Source: Ophiobolus disseminans (Eukaryota; Ascomycota; Dothideomycetes; Pleosporales; Phaeosphaeriaceae). Taken from it: a stretch of DNA of 64,000 nucleotides. The stretch spans positions 402,476-466,475 of the forward strand of contig MU006224.1 in NCBI GenBank assembly GCA_010093685.1. Direction: 5' to 3'. The notes beneath the pieces were generated by a model that made no database searches, was not told the origin of the DNA, and worked only from the letters and a program-made list of their open reading frames with translations. Position numbers and translations under genes: made by a program. Shown in pieces: positions 23,227 through 34,526 of this stretch. Numbering within the stretch: the stretch's first letter is position 1; each line of letters starts with the position of its first letter.

Positions 23227-24254
23227 AGCGTCTCCGAGTCTTTGATCACTTCCATTGCATTATTACATCATGAGGTTAGATCAGGTTGCAGCAACAGCAG
23301 TGGCCAGAATGTTGTGGGCCAACTAGTTGGGCTTTGACCAACTTTGGAGGTCGGAATTACCAAGTCATAGGTCATAAGTAGAGACTGCATTCGTGTCTCA
23401 AACGGCAACGTGAAGGTCACATAGGTGCCAGGAGCAGACATATGTGCCAACAAATCAACGATGTACTAGATTAACTTATCAGGATCCTCCAAGCTCTGTT
23501 CTTGTGTTACGCAAACATAAATAAAAATGTCTTGAGTACAGACAGGTCTTATCAAGCAGTATACGAAAACGGGCACTGTGTGGTGAAATGGGTTGAGCGA
23601 AAGGAAGGAATTCTACTTCCTTTGGTACATACTCGACAATTAGAACAAGACTTCCAGAACCAAAATGGCCATAGTGCTGGGTTATCGAGCTGTAGGGATG
23701 CTCGTCACAACAGTTCTTGAAGCAATACTATTGTGGTGCAGTAAATGGCGCTTGACGAGCCGAGCTCGGCGGCAGTTATTGGAAGAGATGGGTGGCTTTA
23801 AGCTCCATCACCGATTATCTCTCGTGGAGTAGCATCTCAATATATTCCTGGACCTCCACCAATTGCGGGCCGAAGCCGGTTACCTCCTCCATGAGCATGA
23901 GATTCTGCCACACTAGAAGAGACAATAACGTACTAATGCATGAATGAGCCGTCATAGCCGGGATACAACCAAATTCCACTAAAGCATCAATACAAACAGC
24001 CAGCTCCTACTATGCGTTTCGCGTGCCTCGCGCAGTGCTTTGTGGCTCGAACTCGAGCCTTTGTGTGGCTCTGTTCTGAGTCCAAACTTTCCGACACTAC
24101 AATTTCTTTGTCAGCCTGGCAACTTGCTTCACTGAGTACACTATGAATGCTCTACTCACGTGACCCTCAATGCTTGCTTACTTAGTTCTCTTGTGTATAT
24201 AATCGCTCTCTGTAGCTCCCTCAATACAACAACCTTCTCATTCGTCTCTGCTCC
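23227..24254. other. 1-kb intergenic region
   Basis: No gene recognised. A TATA-like tract (GTATATAATC) lies at about 24194-24203, 55 bases before the small open frame at 24255, followed by a pyrimidine-rich leader. Confidence 0.45.
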
Positions 24255-24404
24255 ATGCCCACACTCTTCACTGAGAATGCCAAAGAGTTACTGGGGAAGT
24301 CTTTGAAGTCGACCGCATCAAATCTCCGCCTCTCGGCCATGGCGCAAGGGATGAGAGGTTACAAAGACAGAGACAAAGGTCGTGTGATCTACAAGAATGA
24401 ATAA
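24255..24404 (+). CDS. Possible small 49-aa protein
   Basis: Open frame starting MPTLFTENAKELLGKSL and ending VIYKNE. It is supported only by the TATA-like tract and pyrimidine-rich leader upstream. An overlapping frame (24397-24525, starting MNNWASEMKWNRE) has similar basic, amphipathic character, so the two could be parts of one spliced gene; no convincing intron joins them. Family unknown. Confidence 0.3.
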   Translation: MPTLFTENAKELLGKSLKSTASNLRLSAMAQGMRGYKDRDKGRVIYKNE

Positions 24405-24574
24405 CTGGGCTAGTGAAATGAAGTGGAATCGTGAAAGAGCGGTCTATCAGGAGCGCGGCGGTAAAGTGATGGCACAGCTGAAGAGTAGTGGCGAGCGGAC
24501 AGATCTAGGGCGGGCTGAAGTGTAGTTACAGAAAAATTTCACTAAAGTATTTAGTTTGCGATTCGCCTCGCATA

Positions 24575-26212
24575 ATGCAGTCTTCAGCTTCTCGACGCTT
24601 TTCAGCCGCAACATTCAAACACAACGCTTCTTCTCTTGCACATCAGAAATTTTCCACCGCAATGTCAATCACCGCAAGCGACGTCATGCCAGCTGCGGTT
24701 CGAAGCAAGATGGTACCGAAGAGCAGAGGGCACGCATTACCCAACGTTGCTGCTTTGACTTTGACCGGAAAACAAGAGGATGACCTGACTGAGTTCTTAA
24801 CTGGCCTCAAACAACGCGGTATTCATTTCTACGAGTCTCGCGGGCGATCATGGCCACCCGAGGCCAAGATGCACGACCAGGCGGCTGTCATTCCCACTCT
24901 TATCGTCTCCCCGCGCAGTGAATGGGGCGTTGTACAGACCTTAAAGCTGATCTCCGGCCTGAGACTATACGACCGATATTCTGTGTCGGTGAGAAGCGGC
25001 GGTCACGGATACTTTAACGGTGCGTCTTGCGATGGGGTTATGATCAACCTCGGATTCATGTCGAAGCAGCGCATCGTCGAGAACACCTTGTTTCTGGAAC
25101 CCGGCGGCATTCTAGGACAGCTCATCGGTACTCTGGCGGATCACGGCAAGGCAGTCCCGCATGGCGATTGCTTTGGCGTTGGGGTCGGAGGACATTTTCT
25201 CACCGCGGGCTGGGACATCGCTCTGGCGCGACGTCATGGGCTCGGATGTCAATCTGTCACTGGTGGCCGTGTCGTGTTGTGGGATGGTTCGGTCGTGGAT
25301 GTGGATGAGAAGAATCATCCTTCCTTGCTGTTTGCCATGCGCGGTGGCGCAGTAGCAGGAGTCGGTGTGGTCACAGAGATACGACTAGCGCTCATCGAGC
25401 AGCCGTCCTTCGTCGCCTGGAAGTTCCAAAGCCTGTCCCAAGCACAGCTAGAGATTTGTGTTACCCACCAAGCTTTCGCAAACGCCGCAAAGCTTCCCAG
25501 GGACGTGTCAGTATCATTTCGCTTCCACTTCGAACCCGGCCAGCTTGACCCAGTGTGTTCATTCAACGTTGTCAGTCTCTTACCCGCGAAGGAGGCTCTT
25601 GAGTACATCAACGAGCACATGGGAATCAAGGTGGCATCCTTGCTACCTGTACCATCAGAGTGGCATACCAAATCTCTTGTGGACCTGAGGATGCTTCCAG
25701 CATCGGAAGCACTAGTCGCAGACCCGAAAATGTTGGCAGAGGTAACACCTGAAGCATTGCACGAGAATCCCCTCATTTACTGGAAAGCTACAACATCAGC
25801 GCGTGAAATGGCAGGGTCGCTCTTCACCTCGATCTCGCACTGGGTCGTTCACGAGTGCGATACAATGCTCTTCGACCTTTTCAAGGCTTTCCAGTCGTTC
25901 CGAGAGGACCCATCACGAGATCGAATGTATGTGCTCGTCGTGCAAGGAGGTGGCCGGATGACGGAGTTGCAGCATCAATGCTCCATGCCGCTCGGTGAAG
26001 TCCTGGCCCGCTTTGAGATGCACTGGGATCTTCCTGAGCACGAGAAGCCGTCCAGGAGGTTCACGGACAGGATTTCTAGCATCCTACAATCCAAGAAGGA
26101 TCAGGGCGTTGACCGACCATATCGTGGTGATATATGGCTTGAAGAGCAAGGCCGCGATGTTGTGTTGGATGCTATACGCGAAGACTACGATTGCCGCATA
26201 GCTCCACCTTAG
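24575..26212 (+). CDS. FAD-linked oxidase, BBE-like, bicovalent type
   Basis: 545-aa single-exon flavoprotein with a PCMH-type FAD-binding domain. His144 in VRSGGHGYF and Cys199 in HGDCFGVGVGGH are at the positions that form the 8-alpha-histidyl and 6-S-cysteinyl FAD links in berberine-bridge-like oxidases. A substrate domain follows, ending in a short segment around IWLEEQGRDVV rather than a classic BBE tail. The first 30 residues are rich in Arg, Ser and Ala with no acid (MQSSASRRFSAATFKHNASS), which resembles a mitochondrial presequence and is unusual because most family members are secreted. A second Met at residue 30 could be an alternative start. Substrate unknown. Confidence 0.85.
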   Translation: MQSSASRRFSAATFKHNASSLAHQKFSTAMSITASDVMPAAVRSKMVPKSRGHALPNVAALTLTGKQEDDLTEFLTGLKQRGIHFYESRGRSWPPEAKMHDQAAVIPTLIVSPRSEWGVVQTLKLISGLRLYDRYSVSVRSGGHGYFNGASCDGVMINLGFMSKQRIVENTLFLEPGGILGQLIGTLADHGKAVPHGDCFGVGVGGHFLTAGWDIALARRHGLGCQSVTGGRVVLWDGSVVDVDEKNHPSLLFAMRGGAVAGVGVVTEIRLALIEQPSFVAWKFQSLSQAQLEICVTHQAFANAAKLPRDVSVSFRFHFEPGQLDPVCSFNVVSLLPAKEALEYINEHMGIKVASLLPVPSEWHTKSLVDLRMLPASEALVADPKMLAEVTPEALHENPLIYWKATTSAREMAGSLFTSISHWVVHECDTMLFDLFKAFQSFREDPSRDRMYVLVVQGGGRMTELQHQCSMPLGEVLARFEMHWDLPEHEKPSRRFTDRISSILQSKKDQGVDRPYRGDIWLEEQGRDVVLDAIREDYDCRIAPP

Positions 26213-27805
26213 CTCCCGAGATCTATAACTTTAGAATAAAGCAGATCTTCGTTCTTTGAGCATCTGGCCTCTGATTGTCATGTGTTAAGGACATGCTAAG
26301 TGGTTCATAGGGCTTTGGCCTATTGCGACTCCGGACTATCCATGAAAGCAATTAGCGGACTTCTTCGCCCACACGTGCCAAAGCATTTAGATGGAGTGCC
26401 GGATGCTTGAATACAAAGAGGTTCGATCGTCGTCAGTGTCAATGATGATTCTTGACCTCCAAGAAATCGAATAATCGATTCGAAGACGCGTTACGGGGGA
26501 AAGTGAACACAAAGCGGCAGCAAGCGAGATTCGGCCTTATTGCTCGGTGCGCCACTAACGCCAATGGAAAACGGGCAACTTCATTGCGTAACCGATTCAG
26601 GGCTCAAGCCGCTGACGGGCAGATTGCAGATTATTGTGCCTTGAATGCTGGCACAGCCAACCGGCGGGATGAGAAGAATTGTGGCGACCAGGATTGCGCT
26701 ATCAGACGAAATCGTATGCGGTCGCGAGTAAGTCGATCGAGTGACTTAGTCAACGATCAGCATTGATGGCTATTGAGAACTCAAGACGTGATGGCAGAAT
26801 AATGGCCATAGAAGATCCCACTTCGGTGTTATCAAGAGCTATCTTTAGCGCATGCTGTGCACAGTAATCATCAGAAAGCTGACTACCGCAGCGACCCCCG
26901 CATCGCAGCTCCCTCCCTCGACCACCACTCGGGGAATGCCATTTCATTAGGCTGCATTTCAGCTCTCCGCACGAGCCCGCAACCGTCAGCCAGCCTACTC
27001 AGAACTATTGCAAGTAATGTGCCTGCTTCTCAATCTTTTGGTGGATCCATTTATCACACGAACAACAGAATAGAGCCGAGGTGCAGATATCAGAACGTGC
27101 AAATGGCGTCGCTGGTTCTCGGCGTGTTGGAGATAAATTATGACTCGAACGAGTAGGATCGCGACATGGGTGAGCATCTGGATCGGCCCGAATTCATAGG
27201 AATGGAGGACGCTTCCCCCCAATCCTGCCCTCAGTTGCCTTTGGTAAGCCGCATATGCAGACGAACCCACACGATGAATGCTTCATATTCACAACGTCGT
27301 ACAGGGCAACTTTGGAGACATATCGGGCATCAATTGTATGGGAAGGTGTTGCGCTCCAACTCATCCGGCAGCTTGTTGATTGGCTTAGCAATAGTCTCGG
27401 GGCATGGACAAGCGAGGATCGACCCCGATCGTACAGTTGCGACATAGTCCCGAGCTTGAAGGATTTCCAGAATAGCTTTGGCCAAGCCGTCTCCTGCAGT
27501 AAATTGTAGCGAAAGTACGGTAAGACTACTGTGACAGATGTGCGCTAAGAATTCCCACCATTCATTACCCTGGTTGCTCGCTGTTAAACCGAATAGGATT
27601 CTCTCAGTGCGGGATGGTGTGCAGCTGCAGACCCGCTGACACGCGATCAATCCCTGGGCCCGTTGGTGTTCTGATCCAGGAGTCCATCTCGTTTGAGATT
27701 ACATTAACCTTCATCGCAGTTATGCCTCGTTGACCCTCTAAATTTCGCTCTGCGCCGCGTTGACACTACCTAATCTTAAGCCTGCACTTGCAGTAACAGT
27801 TCAAG
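26213..27805. other. 1.6-kb intergenic region
   Basis: Several frames of 80-100 codons overlap on both strands, none with family resemblance. No transposon ends or tRNA were recognised. Confidence 0.45.
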
Positions 27806-28905
27806 ATGGCAGACATCCAGTCGTGGGTATCATTATGGGTTTGCCTGGTACTGGCATTGGTGCTCATCGCTATACGACTCATATTAAGACGATTCAGAGG
27901 GCAGGCCTTCACACGTGGCGACTCTTGGTGCATGGTAACCGCTGGGTTCATTCTAGCCCGACTGATTTCGAACCATATCCTGCTACTTTACGGTTCCACG
28001 AGGAGTAAGTGCGACCTGCTAGCCATGGCTAATATGTACTGACGGAGCTTAGCATTGTCAGCGGCGAGGCGCCTCGAGCTACTCGATGGCGAGCACGATG
28101 ATGAACTATTCAAGGTTGTGACAGGAAGCAAGCTCATTCTTTGCACCCGGTCACTTCTCATCTGCTGGTACAGTAACTCATGTTCCTACAAGACCTTTGA
28201 TCGGCTGACATTTCAAATAGCTTATGGAGCGCAAAGATGGCAGTCCTCGATCTCTTATCGCGTCTCATCATGAAGCTACCATTCGAGCGGAAGGTTCTAT
28301 ACGCCTTTTGGGCTGCGCTACTCTTGACGTTTATAGCATCCATCGTCACCGTGTTCACCACATGTACACCATTCCAGCGCTTTTGGCAGATCCATCCCAA
28401 CCCTGGAGATTGTACGATCGGAAGCATGTGGATTTATACCTACGAGATCGGCAACATCGTAACCGACGTACTACTCATGGCCGTTCCGTTCTCCCTCATT
28501 TTGTCGGTGAAGATCGCAATTATGCAACGGCTCCGTATCCTTTTGCTTTTCAGCATAGGAATGTTCCTAATCAGCATAAGCATCGTCCGCATCATACGAG
28601 GTCGAGACTCGCGAAGCCAAGCTGGGCATACTCTATGGGCTTCTCTCGAAGTCCTTTTCGCGTCCATCGTCGCCGTTACACCAACTACATACGCCCTCGC
28701 TCAGAACAGCCGCGAGGATACTACGTACGGTAAAAGCCACGATCCAAGCAAGACGACTGGTGGCAGGACCTTCCCTGGCAGTGTGGTTGATGGCGATAAA
28801 TACACAGCTAGAATATGGACGGAGCTGGCAGATGGCACAAGCAGAGATAATTCGAGCGCGACCGGGATCTTGGTACAGACCAGCTTCCGGACGGAAAACG
28901 CGTGA
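27806..28905 (+). CDS. Pth11-like seven-helix membrane protein
   Basis: Predicted 332-aa protein from exons 27806-28004, 28053-28167 and 28221-28905; phases 1 and 2 agree. It belongs to the fungal rhodopsin-like (Fung_rhodopsin) group that includes Pth11-related receptors. About seven hydrophobic helices are seen, with a polar N-terminal helix boundary (RRFRGQAFTRGDSW), the conserved Cys pair in FTTCTPFQRFW and PGDCTIGSMW, and the late-helix arrangement DVLLMAVPF and SLEVLFASIVAVTPT. There is no CFEM domain. The cytoplasmic tail of about 60 residues is Ser/Thr-rich. Ligand and signalling partner unknown. Confidence 0.82.
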
Positions 28906-29436
28906 GCACGAACAGTTTGTTGATCGAACTTAATGTTTCTAATGTAATGGCATTTCTTCCGGTGGTTGCGCATACAAAGATTTTTTGTAAGTGACAGTGA
29001 GGCTAACATTTCTTTGAGGTGACACTTTAGCAGTGACCTACGCCAACCACGAGGAAGCTTCACATCACTTATCGAAAGACGTCCTGCACACGACCCACCA
29101 CAGAATGTACCGAGGATGTGTTACCGAGTTCGAGAGTCCTCCCTATGCCTTTCCACTTGCGGTCATGTCTTTGTTGCGCCCAGCTATGCTTGCTAGCACC
29201 AACACAAAGGGCGATCCGGGCACCATACGACTCCAAGCAACGCAGCCGCAAGAACCATCAGGCCAACTTGTAACAAGTACAATCCCCATCATAACTCTAC
29301 CTAGGTACCTCCACGTCGCCACAATGCGTCGCGACCCACTCAAAGCTTCTTTAGTAAGGAAACCTAGTATCCCGTCTACGCTTGCCAAGAAACAAAAGGC
29401 CAAACAAGTGAAAACGCCCCGCATTGAGACTCTAGC
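28906..29436. other. Intergenic, no gene seen
   Basis: A 156-codon frame (29033-29503) overlaps the next candidate in another frame and has no recognisable content. Confidence 0.4.
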
Positions 29437-29895
29437 ATGTCGCAAAGCGCCCGCGTGCTCTCCAAACGAATCGCTCCAAAGTCATATAACGAGCGCTACC
29501 TAGCAGACACCGCAGCCGGACGTCAACCCAGCGCACCCGCTTCCCTCGTCTCTAACAAGACCACATATGCTCGCTCATATGGCACGCCAGTCACAAAGCC
29601 CAAAGTACTCCCCAGATGCGGCACTAAGACGCGCGGTCTGCCCATGCGAACTAAACAGGAGTAGGTGAAAATGGAAGCTAGAATAGCGAAAGTGATGAAA
29701 GAAAGGCACACCAAGGAGATGAAGGAGAATCACGCTAAGGAACATGCTGCAATAGCTGAGTGGTTGTTTGATAAGGGCGACGTGCGGTGCTACCATTTCG
29801 TGGCTAGTGAGACGAGGAATAGGGAGGTTGAGAGGCTGATTGCGAAGTTGAGGGCTAGGGCGGAGAGGAAGGAGAGGACGAAGAAGAAAGCTTGA
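29437..29895 (+). pseudogene. Small basic protein interrupted by in-frame TAG
   Basis: One reading frame runs from MSQSARVLSKRIAPKSYNE to the TAA/TGA region at 29893-29895, but is cut by a TAG at 29662-29664. Before the stop it is Ser/Pro/Arg-rich. After it the frame continues as a charged helix (ARIAKVMKERHTKEMKENHAKEH) and ends in a Lys/Arg cluster (RARAERKERTKKKA). The second half is too biased to be chance noise in my view. It could be a decayed gene, two short genes, or a gene with an unrecognised intron. No family assigned. Confidence 0.4.
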
Positions 29896-30145
29896 GCTGT
29901 AGCGTGGTGCTGGGAATGCATTGCGATTCTATCCTTGGACTTAGTTGATGTGATTTCATCTAATCTCACACATGGCTCATGTTACGTAGGTGGTTGTCGG
30001 TGTATCGAACAAAGCTGCTAGATACCCTTTTGAGTCAATGTAGGTGTCTGCGTTGAGCGTTGATGCGAGAGATGTAGAGCGAGAAGAAGTTGACCCTTCC
30101 TAGCCCTCGCATACAAAATTTCTTAACCAAAACCATTGCCAGCAT

Positions 30146-31529
30146 TCAGGCCTTTTGCACTAATATTTTCCTGTCGTCCGCTTGCGCACCAGACGCGTTC
30201 CCATCCCCGATGTCAGCCAACAGTCCGTCCAATATCTTCTCCTGCTTTTCCGCCTCTTTTCTATCCCAGAGAAAAAACCAGACAAGCGAAATGACCGTGA
30301 GTGGGCCTGCAATAGAAAAGAACACCCAGACGTTTTTGCCCGACTCCTTGAAGAAGGGAGGCCTGTTCGCACCATTCTCTAGTGCTTCGAAGAAGTTCAT
30401 GCCGAAGAACGACGTCACGAATGTTGCTGGGAGGAAGGCCATCGTCACCCATCCAATACCGCGCATCGTGCGGCTGTCTTGAGCGCCTTGCTTGGCGATC
30501 GCTAGCATGATTATGTTGTCTCTGCGGGTCTCTTTGGCAATTTTCAAGTTCTCGGCGCCTAGTTGAGTGTTGAGCCTTTCCATCTTTTCTGGTCGTTCCT
30601 GCTGCTGCTGTGCGGCTGCTTCTGCAATTCGAGTTTTCACTTCTGCAATGCGTTCCAGCAATTGCTTTGGGTGGGTGCTATTGAGCTTGTTCCGTAGGTC
30701 GGATATATCGATTTTCTCATTTGCAACCATCTTCATTTTGCCCATATGTGCTACAGTTTTCTCGCTGAACTTGAAACGTCTTTCGAGGTTCAAGTTTTGA
30801 TAGCACGGCTACACTCATTGAGATTTTGCGTCATTTTACTAAGAGACTTCTGGGAATTGACTTTCTTGAGATCATTTGGTGCTTCCTGTGTCCAGCTACG
30901 CAAATCGTCGTCTACTGTTTGGACAGTATCAAATATGCACCGAGTTTGATCCTGTACCCACTCGAGGTGCAATCTTACTAGACAGTAAATTAACTGAGCG
31001 ATTACAATGTCATATCTGAACTTCACATGCAAATCCCGTACTACTCTAGGACTCCAAGGTGCCCTTAATTGGAAATCGTCTGTGTCGTGTAGAAAGAAGC
31101 CTCTAACGGTGGCCAATCGAGTAGGATTTCGAGGTCAGCCCCAGACCAAGCGTGCAGCATGAAATATGGGCCGTTGTCTTTGGGAGACTCGATAAGATGA
31201 GCATTGTAACTTTCTGAAAGCTGACAGCGCCCGGATTCATGATCGACGCTGCTATCAAAAAGTGGGATATCATCGATCAAAAAACATCGATCCTGTTCTA
31301 CATTCGTCTTCGTTGAGTGAAGGTCTTCGAACTCGATCTTGATAAGATCATCCCTGTGCCTTGCCGAACGATGTAAGTGGAAATTGTGGTGGTATCACGT
31401 CCGGTGAGTTTCGTTTGAATCGACAACGACTGGCTTATCCGGTGCTGCAGAAGGGGCCGACTGTTCCGCTGCCGCTGGCGGAACACCAGACTCGAGTGTC
31501 CCGGTATTTGCTGAAGAGGTGGCAGCCAT
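30146..31529 (-). pseudogene. CorA-like Mg2+ transporter relic with three lesions
   Basis: Fungal CorA-like channel-type transporter. The C-terminal part (30146-30793) has a long helix, then two membrane helices with the signature Gly-Met-Asn (FVTSFFGMNFF) and a second helix (VWVFFSIAGPLTVISLVWFFLW). The upstream soluble part is split. Reading from Met at 31529: an in-frame TGA lies at 31395-31397; a frame change without an intron lies near 31100-31118 (ILLDWP to VRGFFLHDTDDF); another lies at about 30790-30793 (SRAIKT stop against NLERRFKF). Both shifts go the same way, as after a one-base loss. A 39-bp GT-AG segment could remove the TGA but is too short for a usual intron. Most likely a pseudogene. 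Confidence 0.75.
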
Positions 31530-32505
31530 GATGCAAGGCTGGCTGTTGACAGAGTGACAGAACAACAGGAAGTTCGAACAATTATAAGACTGTGCCTCAG
31601 CTGCCAAGCCAGCGACATCATACCCCCTCACCAACTAGGGTAAGCGATTTTGGCCCCAATGTTGCGTGCGGGCTGCATGCAAGTCTTCATGCGCTGCCGG
31701 AAACGGAAGACAGCTAGCCACTCTCGCTAAGTAAGAGCGAACGAAGATTGTAATCTCTCGCAGCACAACAGGATAAGGCGGCCGAGTAAGGCCAAAAAAA
31801 GGCAACATGATGGGGAGATGTAATGGGGCAATGCAATAAGACTACATAAAAATACAACAAACCAAGGCACCAAAATAAGACAACTGAACGTGTACCAAAA
31901 CAAGCAAATCACGGGCCTATCCCACACTCACACAACAACAAGCCATCCCAACTCCATCTCCCCCTTCCCAATACCCAGCATCTACCTTCCCACCCATCAC
32001 GCGTCCTCCACCCAGAAACACCACTCTAATACAACTCACCCAGCCAATCACCCTCCACGCCACCAACGATGCATTCCCCAACACACCAGAACCTGTCTAT
32101 TCTCACACAATGATCAGCATCTTTCGAGATCTTTGTAGTGTGGTGAGGATTTACAGGCTGCGCTTTCACGTGCTGGGGCGCAGAGACTTGAAGAACTTGG
32201 TGGTGACAGAGAAGAAGGGAATGGGGGTTTGGGGAATATGGAGAAGGAAGGAATGGGATGGACATGTGTGTGAGATGAGGTGTGTGAAGGGGGAAGTGCA
32301 CTGTATGAGGCTAGGAAATGTGAAATGGTTTTTAGTGGATTGATGTGATTACCTGATGACTTGAATGTACTTTATAACTTCTTGGTGCTGAATTGTACTT
32401 GAGACAGGAAAGTCGGGGTGATAGAATGAAGAGGATTAAGGAATTCATGCTGTGTGGGGAGCCAGGGCTGACTTTGGTGTCTTCTAGAATAGTAATTATG
32501 TTCCA
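31530..32505. other. 1-kb intergenic region
   Basis: Between the CorA relic and the FHA gene. The + strand is strikingly C/A-rich at 31905-32105 with almost no G. No coding gene was recognised. Confidence 0.45.
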
Positions 32506-33825
32506 CTATTTCTCATCAGGCGGCGGCAGCATAACGACATACTCCCTCTCGCTGCCCGCAAACTTCAATATGTCCTTATCCCGCAGCTCAAAGTATCGAC
32601 TCGCTTCGACAGATTCGCCGTTCAGCTCTGTGCCATTGCTGCTCTCCAAGTCGATGATGTACGGCTTAACTTTCCCTCGCTTGCTCTTGACGCCAAACTC
32701 GTCTTCCACCGTCTTTTGTATGTACCTAAATTGGATGACGGCATGCTGGCCACTCGAGCTCGGGTGCTCGAGCACGTAGTCCACCACTTGGTGTGACCGG
32801 CCCAACAACCAACAGCTCTTTTGCCATATCTCGATTGTATCCACGACGTCGTCGCCCTTGAAGACAAAGATACGCCATGGCTGTGAGGGCGACGGCTTGC
32901 GCGCCTCTGGCGGCTCGTTGTACTTGAGTGATATCTTGGTCCCCTCGACGCGGTTGGCCGCTTTCGCTAGCACTCCCGTCGTCTTGAAGTTGGGTTTCTC
33001 CTTGTCCGGTGGCGCACCGCCGTACTTGGAGGGTGGTTGTGCGGAGTCATCGAGGCCGCGGAAAGACACCTCTTGAGAGGCAAGTGGCTTCTTCGCGCGC
33101 TGGTGTGGCGAAGCTGGTCGCGAGGGAGATTCTGATGGCGTGCGGCGCCGTCGCTTGGGTGGGGGCGAGGCTGATGCGGAGGGGGACCGCGTACGATGCT
33201 TGCGTGAGCGGTAAGGCAGAGGCGAGCGGGACCGGCGGGCATCTTTCGATCTGTCTCGCCGCTTGCTGTCCCGTGATCGCGAGCGGTGCCGTCTGTGTTT
33301 GTCCTTGGACCGACTCCGCTTTCCTTCTTTGGCCAGCTCCCTGTCCTTGGAGCGGTCGCGTTGCCTGTCCCTCGATCGATCCCGCCGTCGATCCTTGGAG
33401 CGGCTCCTTTTCCGTTCCCTTGATCTGTCTCGTTTGCCGTCGTACTCTCGCCGACGGTCGCGCGAGCGATCTCTCTTGTGGTCGCGTGACCGGTCGCGCT
33501 TCCTTTCTTTGGAGGACTCACGTGGCTTTCTGTAGGGTTCAGGCGAGGGCTCTCGGATGCCAGCTCTCACGGCAGGCGCTGCAGGCGGCGCAGCTTCGGG
33601 CTTGCGGGCATTCGAGAGCTCCTCGGGCCGTGCCTTCTCCAAGCTTCTGCGTCGACGATTTGGCGCCACGAAAGGCTCCTTCCGTGTCTGTTCTGGCCCA
33701 GTGTTCAAGGACGCCTCGCGGCTGCGACTTCTGCTTTTCCTGGGCTGCGGGGTTCCGTTTCTTTCCGCGGCCAGCTTCTGCGTTAGGAGTCTGCGCGCAC
33801 TAAACGGCGACAGGTCTCTCGCCAT
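32506..33825 (-). CDS. PML1: FHA-domain splicing factor, SNIP1/Pml1-like
   Basis: 439-aa single-exon protein. Pml1 belongs to the RES complex with Bud13 and Snu17, which binds the activated spliceosome and retains unspliced pre-mRNA in the nucleus; SNIP1 is the animal counterpart. Residues about 25-220 form a dense Arg/Asp/Ser/Lys array (KRDRSRDHKRDRSRDRRRE and similar), like SNIP1. The FHA domain fills about 305-430 and shows the phospho-threonine binding set: GRSHQVVDYVL, the SSGQHAVIQF strand and NGTELNG. Yeast Pml1 lacks most of the RS-type region, so this resembles the longer animal and filamentous-fungus form. The end is PPPDEK. The gene symbol is by family, not proven orthology. Confidence 0.85.
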   Translation of the reverse strand: MARDLSPFSARRLLTQKLAAERNGTPQPRKSRSRSREASLNTGPEQTRKEPFVAPNRRRRSLEKARPEELSNARKPEAAPPAAPAVRAGIREPSPEPYRKPRESSKERKRDRSRDHKRDRSRDRRREYDGKRDRSRERKRSRSKDRRRDRSRDRQRDRSKDRELAKEGKRSRSKDKHRRHRSRSRDSKRRDRSKDARRSRSPLPYRSRKHRTRSPSASASPPPKRRRRTPSESPSRPASPHQRAKKPLASQEVSFRGLDDSAQPPSKYGGAPPDKEKPNFKTTGVLAKAANRVEGTKISLKYNEPPEARKPSPSQPWRIFVFKGDDVVDTIEIWQKSCWLLGRSHQVVDYVLEHPSSSGQHAVIQFRYIQKTVEDEFGVKSKRGKVKPYIIDLESSNGTELNGESVEASRYFELRDKDILKFAGSEREYVVMLPPPDEK

Positions 33826-34526
33826 GTTGCGGCCTGCTTCTCAGCGTGAGTGAGGCGTGGGGCCGCGTCGATGTTTCAGGCGCTGATTGCGTGTGGCCGT
33901 GAGCGCCGGCAGATACTGTGCTCTCGTGCACAGCGTGGCTAAGGCAGCGGAAAGATAAAGTATACCATGGTGTGTTGAGGGTGAATGCCCAAGATGGTGC
34001 CTGGTCAAACGACGACACGCTCCAAAGTTTTGATAGCGTCGTTCGCAAAGGGTCTAGGAAAATAAGGTGGGGTCCATGCTCTCTGCAAGGCTATCACCGC
34101 GGCAGGCGCTAGGTACCGACACTCCCACCCATCACCATCCGAGCCGTTGTCGCGTAGACATCGCGGTCATCTCGAACTGGCCCCAAGGCGCTTATGGTAC
34201 TCTCAACTTTGCATGTCCTCCATTCGCCTGTGTTAGCCCCATGTCAGCATGAGTGCCAATGCTCCATGAAAACGGCGTAGCTCTCGCGTCGCAATCCGAA
34301 ACGTTGTCACAACACATTCAATAACACTATAGACGCCAGATTCCATAGCAAAACGTCCAATGTGACGTGCCCGAAAGTACAGATACCCACTTGATAAACT
34401 TTTAATGCCTGCCTTCTTGTCGTATGAGTGCGCTTCCTCCTTTCTCCCTCTGCGCCTCGCGTTCTCCAACTATAATGTCTCCTTTTCTACCTAACTAGTC
34501 GCCACCAAGACACGCAGCCTGTCGCA
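33826..34526. promoter_or_regulatory. Divergent promoter region, FHA and coiled-coil genes
   Basis: About 700 bp between two start codons. No specific element or small gene was recognised. Confidence 0.4.

Noticed and set aside
26452..26766. 104-codon frame in the large intergenic region
   Set aside because: No family resemblance and it overlaps other frames; not enough to call a gene.
29033..29503. 156-codon frame overlapping the TAG-split gene
   Set aside because: Different frame from the biased coding signal and no recognisable features.
31905..32105. C/A-rich tract as a possible repeat or satellite
   Set aside because: Strongly biased but no repeating unit was visible.
33009..33803. 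264-codon open frame opposite the FHA gene
   Set aside because: It lies antisense to the Arg/Ser/Asp-rich array; the repetitive codons keep the other strand open. No protein-like features.
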